DNA of 64,000 nucleotides from Musa acuminata AAA Group (Eukaryota > Streptophyta > Magnoliopsida > Zingiberales > Musaceae): contig NC_088344.1 in the NCBI RefSeq assembly GCF_036884655.1, forward strand, positions 36,492,501 through 36,556,500, written 5' to 3'. The position numbers were made by a program, and so were the translations under genes. The notes beneath the pieces were generated by a model. The model saw only the letters and a program-made list of their open reading frames with translations, searched no databases and was not told the origin of the DNA. Shown piece by piece: positions 1 to 12,150 of the stretch (positions are counted from its first letter, which is position 1; every line of letters begins with the position of its first letter).

Positions 1-445
1 ATCAAATCAAACTTGAATCAAACTCTAAACGAATTAATATGGAACCGATTTAATTTGAACTGGTTCATTAATAATTCAACTTTGAGAGTTATAAATGATT
101 TTGAGTGGATACTTTTCTTTGATTTAGTTAATCGATTCGGATCGATTTTAATTTAAAAATACTAACTTAACCCAAAGACTCTGAAAGCCCTAAAATCTAT
201 TCCAAAACTCCATGAGTTTATTGCTACTCCTTAGTTTATGTGACTCTTCCTCCTTTTCTTATTCTTTTATTTTCTTATAATTTCTCTTCATTAATAATTC
301 CTTTGTTGACATGCATCATTACATATCCTCATGAAAAAAATAATTACATGTGAAATCGATTTTTCTCTATTGTATCTTTTAATAAAAAATATAAAATCAC
401 TTGTATAAGTTCAATTATTTAAAATATCTAGAATTACATTTGTGG

Positions 446-570
<125 letters not shown>

Positions 571-1789
571 TAAATCAAAGGCTTTAACACTAACTTTGTA
601 ACCATTTTTAAAATTTTTAAGAATAAAAATCAAATAAACAAAGAAATTAAATGTAATGAGTCTTTTTGTTACATTGTTTTGTTTTATTTTTCTATTTAAA
701 TTGGTGTCACTAAAATGTTAAATAACTTTCTTTTTTTTTGGTTATTTATTACTCTCTTTTTTTGTTTATATGTCAAAATTTTCATTCGATATTTGTCACG
801 AGCGATCGAAGAGTAGTCGAGTAGTCAATAAATTTTTCTTGTAAAACTATTTCTAAAGTGTGCCTCATGTTTAATGTTTATATTAGAATTAGTAAAAGAA
901 TTAAGAGAATTTTGAATAATATTAGAGTAATTTTCGGAGTGTGATCATACAGATTCTGAGTTCAGGTAAAATGTTAAAGCTACGGAAAAACCTGTAAAAT
1001 GTTAAAGCTACTATAATTAACGATACATTAAATATCAATTATAACTTTAACCCTTTTAAGACATATAGAACATATCTAATGATTAATGGATACCTTTAAA
1101 TCCAGTTTTATTACTTAGAAAACTATGAACGTTCTTTTATTTCTCCAAGATTTCAGTAATGACCATCCCACATATTCTTAAAATAGATGCTTATGTCGTT
1201 GACATAGTAAAAAAGAATAAAATTATTAAATGAAATTTAAATATATGGATATGAATATTTTAGTCTTAGAGCTGAGAATTTAAAACCTCATCCCATATCA
1301 ATATTAACTTTAATTTAACTAGTAAAGGTATTAACAGAAATATTGCATAATAACTAAAACATAAAAAAAATTAGTTTAATATTTTTTATATAATTAAACA
1401 TTTGATGCAATAGAAGTATGTTTATTTTTAAAAAAAAATTATATTTCTTCGAAAGCTAAATACAAGGTAAAATGTGTTAATCAATTAGTATATTTTTATA
1501 AAATGTGTTAAACAATTAGTATTATGATATCCCTCTCTAAAAATATGACAAAAATGTAATATTGAAAATAGATTACAGGATTAAGATAGATCTATAAAAT
1601 TTATAGAGTGCTAGGGAGGAGGATTATCTTCTTTGTTGAGGAGTTTAATAACAAGTTCTACATAAATATTATTATAAATATTGATTCATCAAAATTAATT
1701 AGATTATATGGTCCTATCTAATTAGATAAGATATATTATGGATATGATTGGATTCTAATTATGATTATCGATTAATAAAAAAAACTAAT

Positions 1790-2365
1790 TATGACAGAAT
1801 TTTTTAGAATATAATATTAATACGAGGGATTCTCATAATTACTTATCTTAAACCTTTTGCTTTCGTCTATAAATGGATATAACTTCATAGGGACTCAATA
1901 TGGATAATTAGATATACAGATATGGAGATAAGAGGAGATGCAGATATGTGATATTATTGAGAGATTATAAATATTTTTTCATCTCCCCTTAGTCACATAA
2001 ATCAATCATTAAGATATTATATATATTCTCTCATCTCTTCTTTATCCTTAATCCATTAGTTCTCCTTACATATCAATAGAAAGGAAGTTCAAGTATGATA
2101 GGATTTCTTATGATAAAACATTGATAGGAAGAATTCTTCTAATTATTCATTTTAGACTCTTTGTTCTCCTCTATAAAAAGATAATACATCATAAAGATTC
2201 AAAATAGATAATTAAATGTGCCGATATACAGATAAAAGGGGACATAGATGCGTAATATTATTAAGATATTATATATCTTCTCTTATCTCTCTTTAGTCAC
2301 ATGAACCAATCATTAGGATATTATAAATCTTCATTTTATTCCTAATCTTATAGTGATCCTGTGAA
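1790..2365. repeat. Two diverged direct copies of an LTR-like segment
   Basis: A segment at about 1790-2060 recurs in the same order at about 2100-2360. Shared landmarks are a tctataaa or ctctataaa TATA-like box (about 1867 and 2171), an 'atagataatta'-like stretch, 'agaggagatgcagat' against 'aggggacatagatg', and 'tagtcacatraatcaatcat' followed by 'ttatccttaat'. The TATA-like box followed by a short purine-rich tract resembles plant copia-type LTRs. No flanking gag or pol was seen, so solo or nested LTR fragments are the most likely explanation. Confidence 0.55.
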
Positions 2366-2788
2366 AGATAGATAGAAAGAGAGGAGAAAGTCTAATTATC
2401 TTTACATATCAACATTGCTAGTCTGCCCACAAATAAAATAAAAGTTTTCTGAATGATATCAAAAGACACACCTCATAAATTTTGATTAATTTTATTTTAG
2501 ATTTTAATATTAAAATTTTTTGTATAATTGAAACATAAGGATAATTGTAAACAATTGACCATAAGAATTTATTGTATCAACATGAACCAATAAGAAGTAA
2601 TTAGAGGATACAAGGAACTTCCTGTTTCTTCGTTGTTACACCAGGGGACATGATAAACCAACCACGATGCTTATTTAGCAACTACAATTTACGACATGGA
2701 ACAACTACTAAAGATGTCCCCTTATAAATCTTGAATGGGCTACAATTTGAGAGCTGGCATAACTATAACACTGAACATACATCATCTT

Positions 2789-4775
2789 TTATGCTTTTAT
2801 TTTTTTTGATTTTACAATGAGACCATCATCATTGCTACAGTTGATCCTTTTCCTTGAAGTGAAACCTTCATTCCTTGATGCCTGCAAACTCTTTGAGCTT
2901 CCTGGCCTATCTTGCTTGCTGGATTTGATTGGAGTGCCTGTTCTTAGCTGTTGCTGTCTCTTTTGCTTTCTCTCATATGCCTTCTTTGCTCTTTCAGGAG
3001 ATAGCAAACCATGTTCCATCATCCTATAAGCAAAGGCGATGAATGCAAGTAATAAATTAAACGATAACTTTAGATTTGTAGGGATCACAACTCATATTCT
3101 TAAATTGAAGACGCGAACTGAAGCTGACTGCCATGATTTCAGAAGCATTTACACACTGATTGTAGGAAAAACAAACAAGCCAAAGGAGTCTGAGATAAGT
3201 TGATTTGTTTTTAGCATTTCATGCACTATAAAAGCAACACGGAGTGTTATGAAAATCAGAAGCCTTCTTAACCAAAGTCATATTAGTTCGATGAATAAAT
3301 AAACAGAACTTTTCATTTACTTTTGCACAGGAAGTGTATTTTTGTGGCAATATCCAATTTATCAACTATTTCAAATTTTTAGAGTTGATGACATATGCCA
3401 TTTCATCCACAAGAAAACAAAAAATGAAAAAAATACAATAGTCCTTTCAAATGGCTGATTGATGCCTTTCTCATATAAGATCAATGAAATATTTAAAAAA
3501 CTAACCAAACTTTTACAAATTTTACTTGTAATGACAGTTGGAACATCCAAATTACTTTATCTAATGTAATAAACAAAGATCTGCTACTTCATCCATTACT
3601 GGTGTGATACTTTCAAATCTGTCTTAAATGGAGGAGGACTATCTAAAGGCATTACTTGCAATATCCTGTAAGTCCTACTTCAAGAGTAAATAAAAAGTAT
3701 CATGGATTTTTATAACATCCAGCAAATTAACAAAATCAATCCTTCAAAACATTGTCAAAAAAGCAAAGAAAATTAACCCAAGTATAGTTATCGTTCTTCT
3801 AACTGAAAAAAAAAAAAAAGTGACTGTAGTATGCAATTGGAAAAGAACTCACCAAAATTCTGCCATTTCGCTTGACGGAATTTGCTTTGATAAGGATTCA
3901 TAGAATATCCTCAGAGGTTCCCTCTGACAAAGAACAAACAACCACAGGATGTGAAACCATCTAATGACCTCCACCACACTACAACAAGTTGGTCTAATAT
4001 GAGCATCTTGTCACTAGTTAAATACCTCTTCGGGGATGTCATACTTCTGACCAGGCAAAGCATAGACTTTCTTCTCAGCTTTCCGTCTGGTTGTCTTAGT
4101 GACAGTTTTCGATGAACTTGTTACTTTTTTCCCCTTCACAAGTATCCCAAAATCAATTTCACAAGAACAATTAAATAACATGTTTTACAAAAAGAATCAA
4201 ATTACAACTCGAAGACATGGATCGAAGGAAATCATTCATATGTCCGTGCTCTAACTGTAAGAGGAAACCAAATCTAGGAAAATGCTTGAGACCCTCCAAA
4301 AACCAATCTAATCCGCCCATAACGAACATGCAATCGCATAAACCAAAGTTATCCATTTTAGATTGGATTGTCGAAAGGAAAAGGGGATAAAGGCCACAAG
4401 AAACTGAAAAGAAAAGCTCTTTATAAATCAAGCTTTTGTCACCTCCTAAATTCTGCAGGTGAGTAAGAGAAAGAAAAGCAACAAATCAAAGATCACGTTT
4501 TGAAGCCGCAAATCGGCTTTGATTGAAACGAAGGGACCGGCAGACCAAAAACTCGTGTGTTGATTACCATCTCAATCCAACAAGAAACCATAAATCGTGC
4601 TAATTCTCCGAACAAATTGGAATCTCCTTACCTCCAGCTTAGAAACAACGTTGACGGGTTTCTGCTTGACGACCGAGATCGATTTACCAGGCCCATCCAC
4701 CTTCTTCTTCACGTCCGGCACGGCGGCCCCTTTCTCCTTCCCGCCGCTCCCCTTTATCGCCCTCGACGAAGACAT
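2789..4775 (-). CDS. Plant-conserved protein of unknown function, 185 aa, 4 exons
   Basis: Exons on the minus strand are 4775-4632, 4133-4026, 3923-3853 and 3023-2789; all junctions are GT-AG and in frame. The protein is basic and Lys/Ser-rich. Residues 1-84 are low complexity with KKK and RRK clusters. A conserved-looking core reads ALPGQKYDIPEE, then REPLRIFYESL, then EMAEFWMMEHGLLS (roughly 74-120). A coiled, highly charged segment with AYERKQKRQQQ follows, then a Lys-rich tail ending KSKKIKA. The basic tail could be a nuclear localisation signal (inference). I recognise the core as resembling small uncharacterised plant proteins but cannot name a function. The start is the first ATG after an upstream GC-rich leader. 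The next gene, the ARM-repeat gene, lies 1.1 kb upstream in the same orientation. Confidence 0.8.
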
Positions 4776-5909
4776 AGGCAGCAATCCGACGCCCGCTCTT
4801 CAAAGAACTAAAATTGTTGTATTACCAGAGAAGTAGACGAGAGATTGCAGAAAGAAGAGATAGAAAGAGCCACCCCTTCTCTTTCTCCCTTGGCTTTTTG
4901 GGACAGTTGTGAATGTGGAATGATCAACCCAACTTATAGTCCTAATTTGACTCAAACTTCTAATATCCAATCCTAATCAAATTTAAATTACAATTCTAAC
5001 AGAAAAAACACAGGATCTTGCGGTCGGAGCGCTCTACTTGCCGCCGCCTCGGAGGAGAAGGCAAGTCGAGCAGCCAAAGGAGATGGGGCGGGCCGTGGTT
5101 GATTGCGCCATGGGTGGTGACGGGAGCTTTGCCAGCCCCAATCGTACTACCGGAGGGCACTTTGGCCATTTTGCGCTTCTTTCACTGACTCTAAATGCGT
5201 CAAAGGTTTTCTCGGTAAATACGCTCCGCATAGAAATTAGTATAAGGAAGTCAGATCCGCCGTCCATTAGCTCACTGAGGCATACGAACGGCCGGATGAG
5301 AACAGAGTGGTTAGGCCCGCTTGTTTGGGCTTAAGCCCAAGTAATGAACGGGCCACAACAGAGCTTCACATGGCGGAGATTTTGACGTCGTCATCCCTAT
5401 TACTAAATACGGATCTCTCATCTTGTTTTGATTGGACGGAGGCGAATGTTTCGATTGCTTTTGTTTGAGGACATGTAACATGGTGTTGTCTAATCTCAAC
5501 GTTGCATGGTTAGGTTTGGGTCCACGCTGCTCCCACGTCGAGATGACAAAGCTCGTAGTTTAGCAGGCAGGAATGAATCTACAGCACGCATGCAGTCTAA
5601 ATTCCAATTATATTGACATGATAACTCTTTACATGAAGAAGAAGAAGGATCCTAGAATGCGAGAACTGCGGTAACTATAATATTATAATAAGCTCTCCTT
5701 CCCATGGGGCTCCGGCTTTTTTTGACACAGTCACTGACACAACCACCCTCCTCCCGTCATATCTCTGTCAACCGCGTACGTCCCTCTCCCTGCTATCTCT
5801 GTCACCCCACGCCATCGGCTCGCTGACACGCTGCCTGTGAAGGCCTACTTTTGCACCCACCAATCGGTATCCGAGAAAGCACCGGCCCCGCTCCGGGGAG
5901 CAGTCCTCT
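4776..5909. other. Intergenic and promoter region of the unknown-function gene
   Basis: This is the upstream region of the minus-strand gene that starts at 4775 and the downstream region of the ARM-repeat gene. It contains a GC-rich patch (about 5020-5340) with overlapping short open frames on both strands but no recognisable protein. It also holds a palindromic site-II-like promoter element, listed separately. Confidence 0.5.
5325..5340. promoter_or_regulatory. Palindromic site II (TGGGCY) element
   Basis: A perfect 16-base palindrome, ttgggcttaagcccaa, joins two TGGGCT motifs head to head. Further GGCCC/GGGCC motifs lie close by at about 5314-5318 and 5350-5353. TGGGCC/T 'site II' elements are known TCP-bound motifs in promoters of plant housekeeping and proliferation genes. 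Its position about 550 bases upstream of the 4775 start suggests it belongs to that gene's promoter, but this is inference. Confidence 0.4.
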
Positions 5910-6965
5910 TCATGGGCGTCCGATGGCTGTGTCAGTCGGGAGATCGAGACGGCCGCTCTCCTGCAGCGCGCGCAGCAGCTGCGCCCCCTTCCGTCTACCC
6001 CGCGCGCTGCACTCACCCTGCATCGCCGCCACCACCGCCCTCCCCACCTCCGGCGGTGCCTCCCCCGCCGCCGCCCCGCCGTAGATCGCAGCCATCACAC
6101 CGATGGCGCACTCCCTCCCCCTCCCCGCCATCCCCTCCACCGCCCCCGCCAGCGCCGCCGCGGCCGCGGCGTGTGCCCGCACCCCCGCCGCCCCATCCGC
6201 CACAGTGCACAGCAGCTCCAGCGCCGCCAGCGCCCGCTCCGCTGTCGCGCCCGCAGGCCCAGACGCCGCCACCGCCTCCAGCGCCGCAGACGCTGCCCCG
6301 GCCTCCACTGCGGCCCGCCGGTTGTGCTCCGCGAGGAGTAGCGCGAGGAGCACTTTGGCCGCCGGCCGCGCCGAGGCTGGCTCCCGCAGGGCGGCCACCA
6401 CGCCGGCCATCACCGGCGGAGGACAGGGTATCGGCGTGGGAGAGGAGTCCGGTGCGAGGGACCTCTCTAACAGGCGCAGGGCCGGGAGGCTGGCGCCGGA
6501 GGCGAACTGGAGCTCTGCGGCACGGAACGCCTCCGCGAGGTTAAAGGAGGCGGCGTGGGAAGGGTCAAGGGCCTGCGGCCCGCGCTCCGGCTCAGGCGTC
6601 GGTTGCTGTTGGTGGTGGTGCTGCAGGGGGAATCTCCACTGGGTGAAGCTCTGGGAAGTAGACGAGGAGGAGGACGAGGAGGAGGATGTGGACGGAGGAG
6701 GGCGTTCGGGCTCGGTCGGCCGGGGTGGGTCGGGGGCTGCGGACGGCTGGGGCGGAGGAGGGGGCGGAGGCGAGGCGGAGGGCGGTGGGGGCGTAGCCGA
6801 AGGAGGCGGCGGGGAAGCGGAGGCCAAGAAGGTGGCGGCGGAGGGGGGAGGAGTGGTGGGACTGAGGGCGGACTGGGTGCAGTTGCGGAAGATGCCGCAG
6901 GAGAAGAGGGGCCGCGGTGGTGTCTTCAGCTTCGCATGGGGGCTCTGGTGGCTGCTCCGGCTCAT
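5910..6965 (-). CDS. ARM-repeat protein without U-box (PUB-like), 351 aa, intronless
   Basis: Single-exon gene of very high GC content. The ATG at 6965 begins MSRSSHQSPHAKLKTP; upstream in-frame extension reaches only a GTG. Residues 1-45 hold a conserved-type leader with PRPLFSCGIFRNCTQ. A long Pro/Ser-rich low-complexity linker follows, with PPPP runs and a Ser stretch (about 45-115). An Ala/Leu-rich helical C-terminus (about 140-350) reads as degenerate Armadillo repeats, for example ARPAAKVLLALLLAEHNRRA and GATAERALAALELLCTVADG. This resembles plant proteins annotated as U-box domain-containing protein 4-like, which in fact lack the U-box. A scaffold or protein-interaction role is inferred; no catalytic motif is visible. 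Large open frames on the plus strand are shadows of the GC-rich codons. Confidence 0.85.
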   Translation of the reverse strand: MSRSSHQSPHAKLKTPPRPLFSCGIFRNCTQSALSPTTPPPSAATFLASASPPPPSATPPPPSASPPPPPPPQPSAAPDPPRPTEPERPPPSTSSSSSSSSSTSQSFTQWRFPLQHHHQQQPTPEPERGPQALDPSHAASFNLAEAFRAAELQFASGASLPALRLLERSLAPDSSPTPIPCPPPVMAGVVAALREPASARPAAKVLLALLLAEHNRRAAVEAGAASAALEAVAASGPAGATAERALAALELLCTVADGAAGVRAHAAAAAALAGAVEGMAGRGRECAIGVMAAIYGGAAAGEAPPEVGRAVVAAMQGECSARGRRKGAQLLRALQESGRLDLPTDTAIGRP

Positions 6966-9690
6966 GGCGGCGGCGAGTGGCACAACCGTGAAAGGGAGCG
7001 CACTCCGACAGCGGAGAAGAGCGAAGAGAAGCTACCGAAACAAGAGCGATGGGAGAAGCTTATATCCTCTCCGCGACACGGATGGAGGGCGTTGATGGTG
7101 GGTACTTGCGGTGCGAGTCCCATACACCATCGTTGCTCTGTGGGTAAAAGAACCGTCAGAGTGGGCCAGCCCAGTATCTAGCGCGGGACTGGATGAGATA
7201 GCGGGGCCCTTCCCACCGAGAGCCGGCACGTGTTGGTGGGGCAGCGGAGAACGTGGATGAGTCGGGTGCCCCTGAGATCGATGATTGGTGGCGCACGTGG
7301 GGATGGGGCCGACGTCCGTGACGTGGCTATCGGCGGTTGGGCGGGTTCGGTACCGCGCCCGCGATGTGGGCTTGCGTGTCAGGATAAAGCACGCCATCGA
7401 GACCGTTCGGCGCGCCGAAAGTTCGTCCAGATTCGCGCTTTGATGGGCCGAACTAAATGGGCTTGGGCTTATTACACGATTCTACGTCTCGTAATGGGCA
7501 AAAAGAGATTTCATCCTAAAAATAAATAGTTCGATGGGATGGTATCCATCAAATTAATGCATTTCTCGTGACAAAGTATCATCACATATCCCAAAAAATA
7601 AAAGACTACGCAAACTTCAAAGCCATATTTTAGCTATTCCACGCTGTTAGAACCATAATTAAATGTAATTAAGCATCTAATTAAGTTGATCATACATGCC
7701 AAAAGATAAAACTGCCCTCTCTGAGTAACAAATGATGTGACAGTCAGATGATAACAATGTGATAAATAAATACATCATGTTGATGTGACAATCAATGATA
7801 ATGATGCAATGCTGGACCAATAATTACTCATACGATGCTGCATCATGGTCATGTCAGCATGATGTGACAGCCACAATAATTTATTAACCTGGACGTGGAA
7901 GGTAAACACTCACTGAAGAACTGGGAGAGAGCAAGGCAAAAGCCTGACACTATTAGGTAATTGCCCAAGCTTTCATCAGAGTGCACTGAGCAGGAATCCA
8001 AAGAACACGTACATGGGTCCATCTTGTTCGCTACATTTGCTGGTCTCACAACACCGAAGCTTTTCTCCTAGTAGCAAACTCACCAAAGAGGCCATTGTTA
8101 ATGGATCAGAAAGAAAATTCATTGTAAAAAATAAATAAATTTAGCCCCTCAGAATGACTAAATAAAATTACTCACATGCGATACATCTCATGCTGATCAG
8201 CATGGTTGCAGTTTTTAGGAAGACATAGATGCTGTAGTCATATAAAAATGATGGAGAACAACATAATGAGATGATGACCGCTAGTGGAGAAGGGAACAAT
8301 GCAATATTTTGAATGCATGCTGTATATTATCTTTCACACTGTATAATGCTATTGACATGACTTCTCTGTTTCGGAAACATTGCATGTTAGCTCATAATTA
8401 ACAATGGTACTTACTACACATGGACAAATATAAAATTATAATTTGAACATTAGATCAAGGACAGGATATTAAAAGTTGCCACCATGCTGGATAGGCACAC
8501 AAAATGTTATGGTAGCAGTAAATATCAGAGATCACAACGAGGAAACCATCAAGAAACCCTGGATAGATGAACATCAAAGACAAACACAACATCATATCAC
8601 ATGTTTAATCCAGTCTATTTTGTTTCATCTGAGGAAGACTAATGATGGATGAATAGACAGCCCCAAACTTGAGGTCTGTTCTACAACAGTTTGGTGTTTC
8701 AGATAGCTGGTAGTTGTCATTGATGTCCCACATGTCAGGTATGCCTTGCAATTGATGCTTTCTTATATGAAAAGGAAAAAGGATGGAGACTGACTCAATT
8801 AAAAGGTTTACTATCGGAAAGATACAGGTATTGGGCCAATGATAGCACCATGCCATTGAACAAGAACTATGTTGCAAGAATTTCAGTCCACATGCAATAG
8901 AATGTGTCATATAGATAAAATCCATCTCAAAAGAACACTTTTTTATTTCAGGAAGTACCATGCGGCCATAAGGTTATAATGCACCAAGCTGATCTTCCAA
9001 GATGTTGCTAGTTCCAGCCAGCTCTGACACTTCATCGTGGCCCTTGGTGCTGAGAATGGGATCAATCATGCATGAAAATAAGATCATACTAGCAGAAATT
9101 GCAAGAGATCACCATGTAGTTTTTTGACTAGAGATCTAAAATTCTTCAATGAATTTATGTCTATAGATGCAAATAAAAGCTTCAATGAATCTAAAGTTCT
9201 TAATATATATAGCACATGGTCATAAGAACATGGAGATCAATGTTATTTCATAGTATCTATGACCAGCTGATGGGTTATGATAATTTTGAGTTGAATCTAT
9301 AATATTCAAGCAGCTAGGATACAACAATATCCAAGATCAGAAAAGTAATTAGTTCACTGGTGATGCATATACTATAAAAGCATAGATTGTTCTCAATTCT
9401 TGGTAAAAGTTAAACTATGCTTTCTTCAAGTATATGAAAGGAGAGAACTCATCTGCAGTTTGTGTGTATCAGACGATGGATTTCAATACCTGACCATATA
9501 TTTTTCAAAAACAAATTCATGATAACAACGTGCATCAACAAAGGAGAATAAAGGACCCACTACTAATCAGTACCAAGGACAAATACCATACTTAAGCCGA
9601 GAGATGGAATTATAATTGACATGCTTGTTAATTACTCATCTGAGGATCAAGGCTGAAGTGAATAGGATCACTAGTCATATTAAAACATAC
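6966..9690. other. Intergenic region upstream of the ARM-repeat gene
   Basis: The first 500 bases are GC-rich, probably promoter and 5' UTR of the minus-strand ARM gene; site-II-like gggccgaac and gggctt motifs occur at about 7445-7470. The remainder is AT-rich. One short minus-strand stretch at about 8978-9058 reads without stops as a possible C-terminal exon (DPILSTKGHDEVSELAG then a stop), but I cannot attach it to a gene model. Confidence 0.45.
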
Positions 9691-12150
9691 GAAATTCCAG
9701 ATCTGAAATCTTCATGATCCTCAGCCTTCTGCAACGATTACTAAACATTCTGCAAAGGCATAAAACATATAAACACAGTGATCAAATTAGGGTTTACTAA
9801 CTCTATTATGGATGATTACTGATTAGTACATCAGAGGTCATGCTGTGGCATGGCTGATGTGTAAAGAGTAAGATCTACAACATAATGCTACCGTTCATCC
9901 ATACAGGAAATGGTCCCATCCATCAATGTAAACACTCAAGTCCTTGGTTGGCAAAAAGGAACTTATTTCCTACTATCAGAAAGTGTAATAATGAAGAAAA
10001 TAAAGAAATTCCGATCATCTTTGTTTAATAACTTAATGGTGATTAATGCCTGCTCTCACAAGGGCTTATATTTTTATTAGGTACGCCAAGGCTGACAATT
10101 TTAACATTCACCATCTCACTCACTAAGTATAGTACTCAAACTGCGAAAATAAGGGAAAAGGAGACAAACATAACACATAAAAGTAATTTTTGTGACCACT
10201 CCATCTTGATCATAACTAGGGGAGTTTGTAGATTTGCATAATGTCATACTCACTCTGAAGGAATATTGATGATGAGCATCCAATACCCATCTAGTCTTCA
10301 TAAGTACATACTCAGACCCTTGATAAAGATCCATCATCCAACCCTAGCTTCGCCCTTCTCTGTAGTCTGTATGTTGTTCCATCTGAAATTCATTGGCCAG
10401 ACAGCAAGAAATACAGGCACAAGCAAAGCTCTCGTCGTACAACAATAATCCAAGAAGCTTAGATGGTAATGCATCATTCAACTGGGAACTCTTGTGAGGT
10501 AAGAACTTTGGCACTCATGATTATACCATGAATTCCCGTGCATCTATATAAGTGCACAAGTTTACATTCTGAATCTCTGATTGTGCTGGAAGGCATGTTG
10601 TACAATAGACTATAAAAGGTTACTTTGTCTTTTCTTCCTGTCTGTTATGATTTTCTTTTTCCATTTACTATGCATGCTTATGTCGTTGTGCATGCATTGG
10701 CACATCACATGCTGATAGAAAATACTATTCCAAGAACTAATTGCCAATGGGGGCACGACATGGTAAAATAATACATGGGTCAGAATAGCTTAATATTTGA
10801 CAACGGACACCTAAATTAAGAATATACAATATTACTTGAGTAGACACAATATGGATCTGATAACAATGAGAACTTATTTAGGTTTGCCATCAACAGAATT
10901 AAATGTAAAGAGAAACATAATGAAAAGATTATCCATCTCTGTTGCAAAACTACATATATAAGCAGTTGTACATGACGGCAAGGCTCCAAAAGAAGAAAAA
11001 TACCCAAACTATTCAGTCAGCTCAACATCAATACATTAAAGTATCCCATAAAAGTTAAAACCCACTAGAACAGAAACAAAGAAACAAAGTTATGTGAAAA
11101 GCACCTTAACTAACTTTGGTATAATAAAATAACGAACACAGTAACGATATCTGCAACAGTATTAGGCACTTGTAATCATGACTTACCATAAAGCGCCCGC
11201 TATAGCACTTTAATTAAAATTGCTAATATTTCCCTTCTACTTTCCAAGAGATCAGTTTCTAAGGCTTCACAACTCTGGAGCACATACCAGTTATATAGCA
11301 TGTACCACTGATCTCAAATTCTTTAAAGAAAACAAAGAATTGAAGCTACCAAGTCATGTAATTATTTGCAAGCAATAGAGAAGACCGAAAAAGTTGTTTC
11401 AATGCATTGGAAAATGACATAGCTCACCCATAGTAAATCAGGTAAACATCTTCTCGGGTGCCGAAGAAAGCTCCTTAATGCTGGAACAGTTTTTAGATAA
11501 TTTTTCTTAGGTATGGCTCTCCATCCATGCTAATCTTAACAACAAGGCGTTTGATAGTACACCCCGATCGTCGAATTATGCCAAAAAATAAAGACCATGA
11601 GATAAATCCTGATATAATATAGAAACACGAAACATGAAAATGCTCAAAGTCTCAAATGCTAACTTTTAACTGATCTGCAGTCGTATGAACTTTATTTGTC
11701 TTTGTTCCCTTGGAACCAAATTCCTGTCGACACCAAATGAGCAATAAGCAATTCCACGGTTAGCATTGATATGTAGTTCATCCACAAATTCCAAGAGCTT
11801 CCTGGAGAATCAACCACAGGGCGATCAAACACTTCTACGAATTAAGACTTAAGTCATGACCCAAAGCGAAAATGAAAATTTCGGTCTCCCAAGCCTCATC
11901 AAGTACAGAAAGCAAATCACTAAAATCAGAATCTTTAGCAGCTTCAGCTTGTGCCCTCGTGCCGAGAACAAAACCCTACCCTTGCCTAATTCCACCTCAG
12001 ATCACGGTCCCTCTAGCGGAGTCCCACTTCGGGGTCACATTAACGGCGTCGGAGAACCCGCTCCTCGGTCGCCTCGGGGTTGAGGGGCTTCGTCGGCGGA
12101 GGAGAGCTTCCGGGAGTCGTCCGAAGAGATCCGATCGCTTCGCAGAGGAA
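9690..12150 (-). pseudogene. Decayed Aux/IAA auxin-response repressor gene
   Basis: Fragments of an Aux/IAA protein lie in the correct order on the minus strand. (1) About 12003-12062 is GC-rich and contains SGFSDAVN, matching the KRGFSDA-type motif downstream of domain I. Just upstream, LRTTPGSSPPP may be a ruined domain I. (2) About 11400-11560 gives VVKISMDGEPYLRKI, the hallmark of domain III. After a one-base frameshift it gives SIKELSSAPEKMF, and then a TGA where the family normally has Cys in MFSCFTIG. (3) About 10255-10337 gives DLYQGSEYV, then TYED, then after frame changes DGYWML, matching the domain IV block GSEYVLTYEDKDGDWML. (4) About 9700-9755 gives RCRRLRIMK, the end of domain IV. 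No usable domain II degron (GWPPV) was found. At least two frameshifts and one nonsense codon make it a pseudogene. A mis-assembled functional gene is the main alternative. Confidence 0.8.

Noticed and set aside
5837..7181. Long plus-strand open frames (up to 330 codons) rich in Pro/Ala/Gly/Arg
   Set aside because: They are antisense to the GC-rich ARM-repeat gene; composition is low-complexity and no domain is present.
8605..8961. 118-codon minus-strand frame
   Set aside because: No motif, irregular composition and no splice context; likely chance.
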